Below are positions 1 to 9,694 of a stretch of DNA of 64,000 bases, piece after piece. Under the pieces are notes generated by a model, which was not told the origin of the DNA, searched no databases, and saw only the letters and a list, made by a program, of their open reading frames with translations. How positions within the stretch are numbered: position 1 is the first letter of the stretch; every line of letters starts with the position of its first letter. Origin of the DNA: Rivularia sp. PCC 7116 (GTDB lineage: Bacteria; Cyanobacteriota; Cyanobacteriia; Cyanobacteriales; Nostocaceae); NCBI RefSeq assembly GCF_000316665.1, contig NC_019678.1, forward strand, positions 3,038,001 to 3,102,000, written 5' to 3'. The position numbers and the translations under genes were made by a program.

Positions 1-290
1 TATCACCAAGCCACAATTTTAAATTGTCCAATTAAATTTGCTCCCTTGTAAGAGAAAAATAATATTTTAAGTGTAGATACTGAAGCCGAAAGTATAATAT
101 GGTTGCAATATAGTTAACAGATACTAGATGAAAAGGTAATTGTAAGTTACTTGCTTCAAACCTTACTATCAAGCAGATATTTTTGAGCAAAACCTTAATG
201 GTTTGTAACTCGCAAGTATGTAAAAACTTCATATAACAGTTTGAACATACAACTTTTTAGCACAAACAGGTCACTGGGGATAAGATAACC
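1..290. other. Upstream intergenic stretch, no gene seen
   Basis: AT-rich DNA before the first gene. The only open frame, on the minus strand, has no domain, no ribosome binding site and biased composition, so it was not accepted. The promoter of the partner-switching cassette should lie here, but no confident -10/-35 pair could be picked out. Confidence 0.5.
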
Positions 291-926
291 GTGATTCAGA
301 TTTTTGGAAACTTTCTGGAAACTTTATTCAATAAAGATAACTTAGAAAAAGCTCAAGTTTTTGGTGATTATGTAGAAAGACCACAGCAAGATGAACATTT
401 GACTTTAGGCTTTTCTCCTTCTGCTATTCCAATTAAGAAGCGTTGGCGTAATAATGGTTTATCAGCCGATTATATTGCTAATTACTTAGCTACATTTTTT
501 CCGATCCAAGCTTCGGAACCTGATGCTATGGATAAATTAGCGGAAATGAAAAGTGCAGTCAGCTATATTGCTAATGAACTGTTAGAAAATTCAATGAAAT
601 ATGCTGACGCTACGGCACTATATCCGATAACATTACATACTCAAATAGAAAACAATAAAATTAGACTATTTGTGGATAATAGTATCCTTGCTTCACAAGC
701 AGAAAATTTTCAGCTTTTTATTAAAGAATTACTAAATTCAGACCCAGATGAACTTTTTATTCGTAAATTAGAAGAAAATGCAGAAGATGAAAATACTTCT
801 AGTTCTGGATTAGGTTTTTTGACAATGATTAATGATTATTCTGCCAAGCTTGGTTGGAAGTTTGATATTGTCCAAAAAGATTCTCCAGTTATGACTGTAA
901 CAACTATGGTTGAATTAGCTGTTTAA
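291..926 (+). CDS. GHKL ATPase-type regulator (anti-sigma/SpoIIAB-like kinase), slr1658-like
   Basis: A 211-residue cytoplasmic protein of the HATPase_c/GHKL fold, likely the serine kinase or anti-sigma arm of a partner-switching system. The N box is visible as NELLENSMKY at residues 95-104 and a G2-type loop as SSGLGFLTMI at 171-180. It starts with GTG. The N-terminus carries two similar short motifs, IQIFGNFLE (2-10) and AQVFGDYVE (21-29); its fused paralogue at 3452 has only one. The next gene encodes a STAS protein, and a PP2C phosphatase follows, which is the classic kinase/antagonist/phosphatase trio. From memory it resembles the cyanobacterial slr1658-type regulators. The target (sigma factor or other output) cannot be read from the sequence. 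Confidence 0.8.
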   Translation: MIQIFGNFLETLFNKDNLEKAQVFGDYVERPQQDEHLTLGFSPSAIPIKKRWRNNGLSADYIANYLATFFPIQASEPDAMDKLAEMKSAVSYIANELLENSMKYADATALYPITLHTQIENNKIRLFVDNSILASQAENFQLFIKELLNSDPDELFIRKLEENAEDENTSSSGLGFLTMINDYSAKLGWKFDIVQKDSPVMTVTTMVELAV

Positions 927-971
927 AATATCTTATCTACGCATAATTTGGATATAAGGAGTTTTATAAAA

Positions 972-1316
972 ATGCAAGTTAAGGGTGAAAACTATAACGT
1001 TTGGTACGATAATAATAATGGTGCGGTTAATTTTGATGGCGCATTGAGACTGACTGGAATGCAGGACTACGCACCAATTTTAAAGTTATTAAATGAGATA
1101 GCTTCTACCGAACCACCGAGTATGGTTCTTAATTTACAGCGTTTAGAGTTTCTAAATAGCTCTGGAATTAGTATGTTATCTAAGTTTGTAATTGGTATGC
1201 GAAAGAAAAAGTCAGTGCAGATAAAAATTCTCGGCTCTAATAATATTGCTTGGCAAGGTAAGTCATTAAAAAATTTACAAAGATTAATGCCGGGATTGAC
1301 TTTAGATTTACAGTAA
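972..1316 (+). CDS. STAS-domain anti-sigma factor antagonist, slr1659-like
   Basis: A single STAS domain of 114 residues, expected to bind the upstream GHKL kinase and to be phosphorylated on a serine. The candidate phospho-acceptor lies in NSSG at residues 62-65, the position of the SpoIIAA serine. An upstream in-frame TTG at 948 would add eight residues, but the ATG at 972 is preferred: it has an AAGGAG ribosome binding site nine bases upstream, and the protein then begins like the STAS half of the fused paralogue (QVKGEN versus EVKGEN). It ends with a basic stretch, SLKNLQRLMP, also shared with that paralogue. The gene follows the kinase gene by 45 bases and probably shares its transcript. 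Confidence 0.85.
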   Translation: MQVKGENYNVWYDNNNGAVNFDGALRLTGMQDYAPILKLLNEIASTEPPSMVLNLQRLEFLNSSGISMLSKFVIGMRKKKSVQIKILGSNNIAWQGKSLKNLQRLMPGLTLDLQ

Positions 1317-1332
1317 TTCTTTTTCAAAAAAA

Positions 1333-1674
1333 GTGGTATCTCCAGAAAACTTATCTACAGATGAGCTTTTATTAAAAATAAAAAGTCTCAAATACGAGTT
1401 AGAAGAAGTCAAGCAACAAAAAGCTGATTTAGAAATAATGATAGAGTCAATTGCAGAACATTCTAGCGAATTGAATAATCTATATTTTAAAAAGAATCAG
1501 GAATTATTGCTTTATATTGAGCAAGTTAAGCAATTAGTCGCAGTCACACAAAACAGATTAGATGGTGACTCATCTGATTCAGAAGTTTTGGAAAGGATAG
1601 CTGCCAGAAACGACGAGATTGGGGAAATAGCACAAGTATTTTTAATCATCGATAAACGCTTTACAGCTAGTTAG
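1333..1674 (+). CDS. Small coiled-coil protein of the partner-switching cassette
   Basis: A 113-residue acidic protein starting with GTG, 16 bases after the STAS gene, so probably co-transcribed. Residues 8-75 are rich in heptad-like leucine, glutamate and lysine, suggesting a coiled coil. The C-terminal part (EVLERIAARNDEIGEIAQVF) resembles the end of HAMP or signalling-helix segments that connect to catalytic domains. No catalytic domain is present. A plausible role is an adaptor or dimerisation partner for the kinase, STAS or phosphatase proteins, but this is inference from position only. Confidence 0.65.
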   Translation: MVSPENLSTDELLLKIKSLKYELEEVKQQKADLEIMIESIAEHSSELNNLYFKKNQELLLYIEQVKQLVAVTQNRLDGDSSDSEVLERIAARNDEIGEIAQVFLIIDKRFTAS

Positions 1675-1813
1675 AAAAAAGTGATTTATCATATAGTAAT
1701 TTTATGTTAACTATAAAAAAATGGAAATATCATCCGATTGCTATTATTTTTTATTAACGTAAAATTGCTACGATTAAAAACAAAATCTCATTTAATAGCA
1801 AGATATTTAAAAA

Positions 1814-3364
1814 ATGAAAGACGCAAATAAAAAGAATTTTTTCCAAACTATATTTAGTGACAAAAAATATCGTCCGCTTCTGATTTCAGCCGGATTATTT
1901 TTGTGCTTTGACTTAGGGGTTTTGATTCCTAACTATGTTTTTTCAACATTGTTAAAAAAAGACGCAGTTAGTATTAATTTGGCAGGAAGGCAAAGAATGC
2001 TTTCCCAAAAAATGACAAAATCGCTATTGGAAGTCAAAAATCAACAGGAAGCTGGTTCTTCTTTTAAAGAATCTCGGGAAGAATTAAAGAAAGCTTATGA
2101 ATTGTTTGATGATGCTCTAGACGGATTCGGACGAGGAAAAAGCGTTCAAGGTGCCGATGGCGAACCTGTATATTTGCCAGTAGTAGATACTGAGAAAAAA
2201 AGAGCAATTCTTGATCAAGCTTTAGCAATATGGACACCTTATAAAGAAAAGCTACAGCCGATTCTCAAAGCAGATGAATCAATTCAATTCAAAGATTTAG
2301 AAGCTGCTGTTGAATATGCCAGAGAAAATAACCTCAAGCTTTTGAGTCTGATGAATCAGCTAACTATCGAAAGTGAACAAGTTGCTCAAACAAAAACTGG
2401 GTATTTGCAGCTTATTCAGCTGATAGGAATGACTTTAGCTTTAGGAAACTTTTTTATCTTGCTATCCCGCAGCTTCAAGCGAATGCAAATAGCCGATCAA
2501 GAGATCGAAACAGCGAATGCACAAATTCTTCAACTTAACGAACGCTTGCAAGCCGATAATATTCGGTTGAAATCTGAATTAGATGCTACAAGGCGCTTGC
2601 AGCAAATGATTTTACCCAAATCTTCGGAGTTGGAGTCTGTTGAGGGATTAGATATCGCTGGATATATGGAACCTGCGGATGAAGTAGGCGGCGATTATTA
2701 CGATGTTCTCAACCTTGATGGAAATGTCAAAATTGGTATTGGTGATGTAACCGGGCATGGTTTGGAAAGTGGAATGCTGATGTTGATGGTGCAAACTGCT
2801 GTCCGCACTCTCCAAGAAGTTGAGGAAACCAATCCGGTGAGGTTTATGGATATTTTAAACCGCACCATCTACAAAAATATTCAACGTATGGATTCCGGTA
2901 AGAATCTAACTTTGTCTCTTATTGACTACAGTGATGGGGAATTAAAATTAAGCGGACAGCACGAAGAGGTGATATTAGCACGTAGTAACGGCGAAGTTGA
3001 ACTGCTCGATACTACTGATTTAGGTTTCCCTATTGGTTTAGATGATGAAATTGCTGATTTTGTTGACGAGCAGAAAATAAAATTAGATGTTGGTGATGTT
3101 GCCGTATTGTTTACCGACGGAATCACCGAAGCTGAAGATATTCATAAAAATCTCTACGGAATCGAAAAGCTTTGTGAAGTCATCAAGCAAAACCGACACT
3201 TGAGCGCTTCCGAAATTAAAGATGCTGTAATTGAAGATGTGCGATCGCATATTGGCTTACAACAAGTATTTGACGATATTACGCTGTTGGTATTGAAGCA
3301 GAAGGATACGGGTACTAGTTTAAATAGCTTGCAGTCTCAGAGTTTGGCAACGGTTGGTATTTAA
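1814..3364 (+). CDS. Membrane PP2C/SpoIIE-type serine phosphatase with PilJ-like sensor
   Basis: A 516-residue phosphatase predicted to dephosphorylate the STAS proteins of this cassette. Transmembrane segment 1 is at about residues 21-43 and segment 2 at about 197-218. The periplasmic part between them starts with NLAGRQRMLSQKM (55-67), the signature of the type IV pili methyl-accepting (PilJ) sensor domain. A coiled coil (about 225-262) leads to a SpoIIE/PP2C domain (about 263-495) with metal-binding motifs GGDYYD (292-297), GDVTGHG (310-316) and FTDGITEAED (near 433). It lies between the split kinase/STAS genes and the fused kinase-STAS gene. Membrane location and sensor type suggest that an external or surface-related cue controls the phosphatase. 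Confidence 0.88.
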   Translation: MKDANKKNFFQTIFSDKKYRPLLISAGLFLCFDLGVLIPNYVFSTLLKKDAVSINLAGRQRMLSQKMTKSLLEVKNQQEAGSSFKESREELKKAYELFDDALDGFGRGKSVQGADGEPVYLPVVDTEKKRAILDQALAIWTPYKEKLQPILKADESIQFKDLEAAVEYARENNLKLLSLMNQLTIESEQVAQTKTGYLQLIQLIGMTLALGNFFILLSRSFKRMQIADQEIETANAQILQLNERLQADNIRLKSELDATRRLQQMILPKSSELESVEGLDIAGYMEPADEVGGDYYDVLNLDGNVKIGIGDVTGHGLESGMLMLMVQTAVRTLQEVEETNPVRFMDILNRTIYKNIQRMDSGKNLTLSLIDYSDGELKLSGQHEEVILARSNGEVELLDTTDLGFPIGLDDEIADFVDEQKIKLDVGDVAVLFTDGITEAEDIHKNLYGIEKLCEVIKQNRHLSASEIKDAVIEDVRSHIGLQQVFDDITLLVLKQKDTGTSLNSLQSQSLATVGI

Positions 3365-3451
3365 AAAAAATCACCGAGGCGATAAAAATTTTGTTCGGAT
3401 TTGTTGAAAAGATAATATCGGCAACAATTTATAAGAGAGGAAAATACAAAG

Positions 3452-4432
3452 GTGGTGCAAGTATTTGGTGACTTCGTTGAATCAACGCGAAAAAAAGAAA
3501 ACTTAACTTTAGGATTTTCTCCATCTTCAGTACCGATTGAGGAACGTTGGCGTAATAACGGTTTATCAGCTGATTATATTGCTGAGTATTTAACAACTGT
3601 ATTAAATAGTGATGATAATGAATCGGGCAATGAAAACTATTTAGCTGATATTAAAAGTTCGGCTAGCTATATTGCCAATGAGTTACTAGAAAACGGTATG
3701 AAATATTGCAATGAACAAACAAATCATCCCGTTACTTTTCATATTGAACTAGCTTCTAATGAAATCAGATTTTTTCTCGAAAACACCGTTATTCCTGCCA
3801 GCGCTGACAAGTTAAAAGAATTTATCGAAGAATTAAATAGTTCAGATCCAGATGAATTTTATATTCGTCAATTAGAAAAAACTGCGGAAGCTGATTTAGA
3901 AGATAATACTAGTTCGGGATTAGGTTTTTTAAGCATAATTAATGATTATTCCGCCAAATTAGGCTGGAAGTTCCAAACTTTGGAACAAAGTCCGTTATTA
4001 ATGAGTGTAACTACTTTAGTGCGTCTGATGGTACAACAAACTGAACAAGCAAAACCAGAAACTATAGCTGATACTAATATTGAACCATTAGAAGTTAAGG
4101 GAGAAAATTTTCATATTGTTTACAACAATAATAGTAGAGTTGTTGATTTTTCTGGCAGAGTAAGGATGAGGGGATTACAAGAGTATAGTATTGTTTTTGA
4201 TTTATTCGATAAGGTTATAGAAATCAATCAAGATGTAATCACCCTTGATTTACAAAATCTAGAACTGATTAATAGTTCTGGAATCGACATGCTGTCAAAA
4301 TTTATTATTACTACGCGCAAGAAAAAGACAGTTCAAATCAATATTATCGGTTCTAGCTCTAGAAATTGGCAAACAAGATTATTAAAAAATTTCCAACGAT
4401 TGATGCCGAAGTTGCAATATGAATTTAGATAA
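3452..4432 (+). CDS. Fused GHKL kinase-STAS regulator (paralogue of the two upstream genes)
   Basis: A 326-residue protein combining both proteins encoded at 291-1316. Residues 1-195 match the GHKL ATPase, with N box NELLENGMKY (76-85) and SSGLGF (154-159). Residues 213-326 match the STAS protein, with NSSG at 274-277 and the same basic tail. About 15 linker residues (TEQAKPETIADTN) join them. Two consecutive GTG codons (3452, 3455) could serve as start, preceded by GAGAGG. Having kinase and substrate in one chain next to a phosphatase suggests an autophosphorylating switch, or a decoy of the split pair. The gene lies 87 bases after the phosphatase gene. Confidence 0.85.
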   Translation: MVQVFGDFVESTRKKENLTLGFSPSSVPIEERWRNNGLSADYIAEYLTTVLNSDDNESGNENYLADIKSSASYIANELLENGMKYCNEQTNHPVTFHIELASNEIRFFLENTVIPASADKLKEFIEELNSSDPDEFYIRQLEKTAEADLEDNTSSGLGFLSIINDYSAKLGWKFQTLEQSPLLMSVTTLVRLMVQQTEQAKPETIADTNIEPLEVKGENFHIVYNNNSRVVDFSGRVRMRGLQEYSIVFDLFDKVIEINQDVITLDLQNLELINSSGIDMLSKFIITTRKKKTVQINIIGSSSRNWQTRLLKNFQRLMPKLQYEFR

Positions 4433-4445
4433 AATTGCTAATTGC

Positions 4446-4500
4446 TGAAACACTGCGTTGCGGAGGAACACGCACCGTTGTAGCAAGTGTTGAACCCGAA
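4446..4500. repeat. REP-like GC-rich repeat fragment
   Basis: The segment from CACTGCGTTG to GTAGCAAGTG has imperfectly complementary ends and resembles the larger element at about 7828-7910. It is followed by several GGGCATT-type heptamers to about 4535. It probably belongs to a dispersed cyanobacterial palindromic repeat family. Confidence 0.45.
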
Positions 4501-4610
4501 GGGTAATTGGGCATTAGGCATTGGGCATGGGGCACTCAAGAATTATAAATAATTTATTCTCCCCATTCTTTCCCTTCTCCCTCTCTCTTTTTCCTACTTT
4601 TGATAATATT

Positions 4611-4648
4611 AAAACTCCTCCTTGATATCTGCAAGGAGGAGTTTTTTT
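4611..4648. terminator. Bidirectional intrinsic terminator
   Basis: A 14-bp perfect stem (AAAACTCCTCCTTG with its complement) and a 7-base loop, flanked by A and T runs. It lies just past the atpC stop on the minus strand, and its plus-strand T run would also stop readthrough from the partner-switching cassette. Confidence 0.85.
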
Positions 4649-4673
4649 CATTGAATTGCCAGTAACCAGATAT

Positions 4674-5087
4674 TTATGCCATACCGCCAGCAGCTTGAAA
4701 GCGAGCGCGGGCGCGTTTATAGGATTGAGTTGCTTGGATTTGACCTTGTCTGTCTCCTTGCGCTATCTGGTTTAAACGAGTTTGGGCTTCGTTAAAAGCA
4801 GTACGTGCTTCTTCAAGGTCAATTGAATTACCTTGCTCGGCAGCGTTGACTAAAATGGTAACTTCATCTTCTTCAACTTCGGCGAAGCCACCTGAAAGCG
4901 CGATCGCAACCCAATTTTGATTGTTATCTGCACGGACTCGCATTACACCTGTATCTAGGGCGCTCAACATTGGTGCGTGTCCGCTAAGAATACCAAGTTG
5001 CCCTGTAGTGCTTGGTAAAATGACTTCTTCAGCCTTTGAATCCCAGACTGTTTTATCTGGGGAGATTACACGAACGGTTAATGTCAT
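4674..5087 (-). CDS. atpC: F1Fo ATP synthase epsilon subunit
   Basis: The 137-residue epsilon subunit of the F1 central stalk, which couples rotation and inhibits wasteful ATP hydrolysis. The N-terminal beta-sandwich (about 1-85) begins [11 protein letters not shown] and contains [16 protein letters not shown]. The C-terminal helical hairpin (about 90-137) is rich in alanine, arginine and glutamine. Length is normal for the family. It lies downstream of atpB on the same strand with a 162-base gap, the usual cyanobacterial beta-epsilon operon (atpB-atpE in plastid nomenclature), apart from the main atp operon. The gap is filled with 7-bp repeats. Confidence 0.97.
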   Translation of the reverse strand: MTLTVRVISPDKTVWDSKAEEVILPSTTGQLGILSGHAPMLSALDTGVMRVRADNNQNWVAIALSGGFAEVEEDEVTILVNAAEQGNSIDLEEARTAFNEAQTRLNQIAQGDRQGQIQATQSYKRARARFQAAGGMA

Positions 5088-5107
5088 AATTACTAGTTTT
5101 TAGTAGA

Positions 5108-5244
5108 TGGTTGTTAGTTGTTAGTTGTTAGTTGATAGTTGATAGTTGTTAGTTGTTAGTTGCTGGTTGCGTAATTCCTAGATTCTTTCCACCAACCAAA
5201 GTACTATTAACTACTAACCGCTAACCACTAACCACTAACCACTA
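5108..5244. repeat. Two heptameric repeat arrays between atpB and atpC
   Basis: TTAGTTG-type units run from about 5112 to 5163, and CTAACCA-type units from about 5210 to 5244, ending six bases from the atpB stop. They match the short tandemly repeated repetitive (STRR) elements known from filamentous cyanobacteria. They fill most of the intergenic spacer of the atpB-atpC operon. Confidence 0.8.
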
Positions 5245-5249
5245 AGCCT

Positions 5250-6713
<1,464 letters not shown>

Positions 6714-7214
6714 TTACGAAGCTATATTTTCACTATTAGAGTCGTAGAGACTTTAAAATTAAGCGATGTCATCTTCAAGATTAGCACCGAACGACACGAT
6801 TTTTGGGCTTAATTTGACCAACAATCGGAACTGAAACGAGAGAATATGGTGCCAGAATGGCAAGAAGGGGAATGAGGAGGCATTCTAAAACTGGCATAGT
6901 CGCGAATGGAAGGTTTATAGGAATACGGTGTAACAATAACTAAAAATTTACAGCTTAATTTTTGCTTATTTTAAATTCCCAGTTGTTTACTGCTAACTAC
7001 CACCGTTCGCTTTATGATTTAGAAGATAGGAGCATCCCAATTTTTGCCTTAGCATTTTATCTGAGGCTTGGTAACGGGTAATGGTTATAGAGTAAGTAAT
7101 GAATTAGACTTGGTCTTTTTGAAAAAAGTCAACCATACAAAAAAATACAATCAAATTAAGAATAAATGTAATGGAGTTATTGCAGACATATTCTTTTCTA
7201 ATTTACTTATTTTC

Positions 7215-7437
7215 GGCGTTGCTGATTAAAAGTATGATTTGCCCCCCAAACCCCAATTCTGGGGAAGAAAATCATTTATTTAATCTCTTTTTTGGCGTTG
7301 CTGATTACAAGTATGATTTTGCCCCCCAACCCCCAACTCTGGGGGAGAAAGATAATTTAAAGTCCCCCAATTTTGGGTGATTTAGGGGGCTTTACTAAAA
7401 CCAGAAACATAAATTCATACTTCAATTCAGCAACGCC
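7215..7437. repeat. MITE-like element with terminal inverted repeats and an internal direct repeat
   Basis: GGCGTTGCTGATTAAAAGTA begins at 7215, is directly repeated at 7294, and recurs inverted at 7411-7437 (TTCAGCAACGCC end). Between them are CCCCCCAA and TTGGGG stretches able to pair. No transposase frame. This is consistent with a non-autonomous miniature element, with one end duplicated. Confidence 0.6.
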
Positions 7438-7471
7438 TATTTTTTTATGCAGGTCAAGCAATTATTCTATT

Positions 7472-7551
7472 AGGACTTAAAGGTAAGGCAATTCTGTCAT
7501 TACTTCGCTAACGTTTCGGTCGTAATGACATTTTCTACTTGCGTAAGTCCT
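7472..7551. repeat. 80-bp inverted-repeat element (AGGACTTA ends)
   Basis: AGGACTTA (7472-7479) and TAAGTCCT (7544-7551) are exact inverted ends. Inside, TGTCATTAC (7495-7503) and GTAATGACA (7522-7530) form a perfect 9-bp stem. The TTGCGTAAGTCC end motif recurs at about 16609-16620 and 56257-56270. Confidence 0.5.
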
Positions 7552-7827
7552 TTATATATAGATATAAAATTATAAAAAGAAAATAGCCCCCTTTGCTATA
7601 TCTCAAAGAGAGCGTATGCTGTGCCATTTCACTACTTATTTAAATCACGTTCTAGAGATAAGATTCCGCAAAATTGCAGCGCTCATTTTTTTTTACTCAA
7701 AGATTATTTTTGGTGTCTGGGCTAACTTTTCTTTTAGCTAATTAGCAGGTTTTATTACAATCGAATATAGAAGTTTTTAGTTGAATATAATACACCCTTC
7801 TCCTTAACCAGGAGAGAGGAAGGGGAG

Positions 7828-7910
7828 CCACTGCGTTGGGCGGGTTCCCAAGGCAGCCCTGTGCGGAGGTTCCCTCCGTTGAGGGGACTGCCGCCGACTT
7901 GTAGCAAGTG
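7828..7910. repeat. GC-rich REP-like repeat
   Basis: A locally GC-rich block bounded by GCCACTGCGTTGG and GTAGCAAGTGGC, which are partly complementary, with internal palindromic GGTTCCC/GGGGAC stretches. The composition contrasts sharply with the AT-rich surroundings. A shorter relative occurs at 4446-4490. Confidence 0.5.
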
Positions 7911-8272
7911 GCGTGGTGAGGTTTCTCAAACTGTATTGCACCCAAATTAAACGCGCTATATCCAACAGCGGCATCGACTTAAGTTTGATGAGTAATCTTA
8001 CATATATACAAAAATATGTTGACTGATATTCTGCTGAAAAAGCCTATTTATTGACAAAAATTAAGAGAATATGAAATTAATGAGAAAATTCTCATCAAAC
8101 TTTCATAGATAATTCATCAGCAAGAATAAAAATTTACCCATAAAGACAAAAATAATTATCTATTTTATTCGCCGAAAATTATAAGATATTTCATAAAAAA
8201 CTTCTTGATTTATTGATGTTTGAATACAAGAAGTTAAGTCCCAAAGCTATAGGAAAATGAGGGGTAAGATTT

Positions 8273-9514
8273 ATGAAGATAATGGTATATTCTCACGATG
8301 CATTTGGGTTGGGTAATATTAGAAGAATGCTAGCAATTTGCGAACATTTACTTACAGAAATTCCCCAACTATCAATTTTGCTTTTGTCTGGTTCTCCAAT
8401 GCTGCAAGGATTTCGTTTGCCCAGAGGTTTGGATTATATTAAGCTACCTTGTTTAAATCGAGGCAATACCGGTGAATTCGCAGTTAAATATCTGGGAATA
8501 GATATAGATAAAACTTTAAAGATGCGGTCTGAACTTATTCTATCAGCAGCAGTTAATTTCCAACCAGATTTATTTTTAGTCGATAAAAAGCCATTAGGTA
8601 TTGAAAACGAACTAACCACAGCGGTTAATTACATACATCAAAATTTACCAGAAACTAAACTAGTTTTACTGCTGAGAGAAATTTTAAATTCACCAGAAAA
8701 AACTATTCCTGAATGGCAGAAAAGCAGATATACCGAAGTGATAGATAAATTTTATCAGCTTCTATTAATAGTTGGTTCGCAACAAGTTTTTGACTTTTGT
8801 AAGGAATATAAATTACCACATAGCGTTACTGATAAAACACACTTTTGTGGTTATATAGGTCGTCCTCAAGACTGTAAAATAAATCAAAATATTCGAGAAG
8901 AATTACAGTTAGAGCCTTTAGACAAATTAGTAGTTGTGACTCCCGGCGGTGGAGAAGATGGTTATGAATTAATTAATACATATCTTCAAGGACAAGAACT
9001 ATTAAAAAATAGCCAATACCGCATCAAAAGTTTAGTTTTTTGTGGCCCAGAAATGCCTCAAAAACAGAAGCAAGAACTTTGTGCAATGGCAGTAAAATAT
9101 CCTAACGTTGAAATGAGAGAATTTACTAATGATTTGATGAGTTATTTATCAATTGCCAATGCTGTAGTATCCATGGGAGGTTACAACACAGTTTGTGAAA
9201 TTATGAGTGCAGCTAAGCCTGCAATTATTGTGCCTAGAATTCAACCTTCACAAGAGCAATTAATACGCTCGCAGAGAATGCATGATTTAGGTTTATTAAG
9301 AAGCATACATCCCCAAGAAAATACACCTCAAGCTTTGATGACACAGTTGTTTCAGATATTAGAAAATCCGCAAGTTCCAAAAAATATTGACTTAGAAGGT
9401 TTACCTAGAATTACTCACCATATCAGAAATTTGTTAGCCGATAAAATGACCCCAACACAGGCAGAATTTGTTTATCCTCAGTCCAATCCATCTCAAGAAT
9501 TATTAGTTAGCTGA
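8273..9514 (+). CDS. Predicted glycosyltransferase (GT28/MurG-like fold, COG4671-like)
   Basis: A 413-residue cytoplasmic or membrane-peripheral glycosyltransferase. It opens with MKIMVYSHDAFGLGNIRRM, the N-terminal Rossmann start typical of GT-B enzymes in which the GLGN/H loop contacts the acceptor. The C-terminal domain contains VVVTPGGGEDG (about 222-232) and VVSMGGYNTVCEIM (about 301-314), matching the UDP-sugar-binding region of GT28/MurG-like proteins. Donor and acceptor are unknown. It heads a plus-strand series with an ABC exporter, a histidine phosphatase and a sugar-nucleotide epimerase, suggesting envelope glycan or glycolipid synthesis. A GAGGGG ribosome binding site precedes the ATG. 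Confidence 0.75.
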   Translation: MKIMVYSHDAFGLGNIRRMLAICEHLLTEIPQLSILLLSGSPMLQGFRLPRGLDYIKLPCLNRGNTGEFAVKYLGIDIDKTLKMRSELILSAAVNFQPDLFLVDKKPLGIENELTTAVNYIHQNLPETKLVLLLREILNSPEKTIPEWQKSRYTEVIDKFYQLLLIVGSQQVFDFCKEYKLPHSVTDKTHFCGYIGRPQDCKINQNIREELQLEPLDKLVVVTPGGGEDGYELINTYLQGQELLKNSQYRIKSLVFCGPEMPQKQKQELCAMAVKYPNVEMREFTNDLMSYLSIANAVVSMGGYNTVCEIMSAAKPAIIVPRIQPSQEQLIRSQRMHDLGLLRSIHPQENTPQALMTQLFQILENPQVPKNIDLEGLPRITHHIRNLLADKMTPTQAEFVYPQSNPSQELLVS

Positions 9515-9694
9515 ACAATAATAATTTTGTAGCGATAATTATTATATATTTCATATCCTGATGTTCCAAAAAAGTTCCAAAATATCACTATTAAAAGCTA
9601 AGGCTGTCACCGAGCTTTACTAACGCAGCATGACGGGCACTCTAGAATAAATGCCATGTCAATCTGAAAAAGAAACAAGGTATATAGGTAAAAT

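Noticed and set aside
32-232. 66-codon minus-strand frame at the left edge
   Set aside because: No domain, no ribosome binding site and AT-driven composition; probably chance.
7171-7380. 69-codon plus-strand frame (proline-rich)
   Set aside because: It translates the C-rich core of the MITE-like element at 7215-7437.
7742-7945. 67-codon minus-strand frame
   Set aside because: It reads through the GC-rich REP-like repeat; no protein-like pattern.
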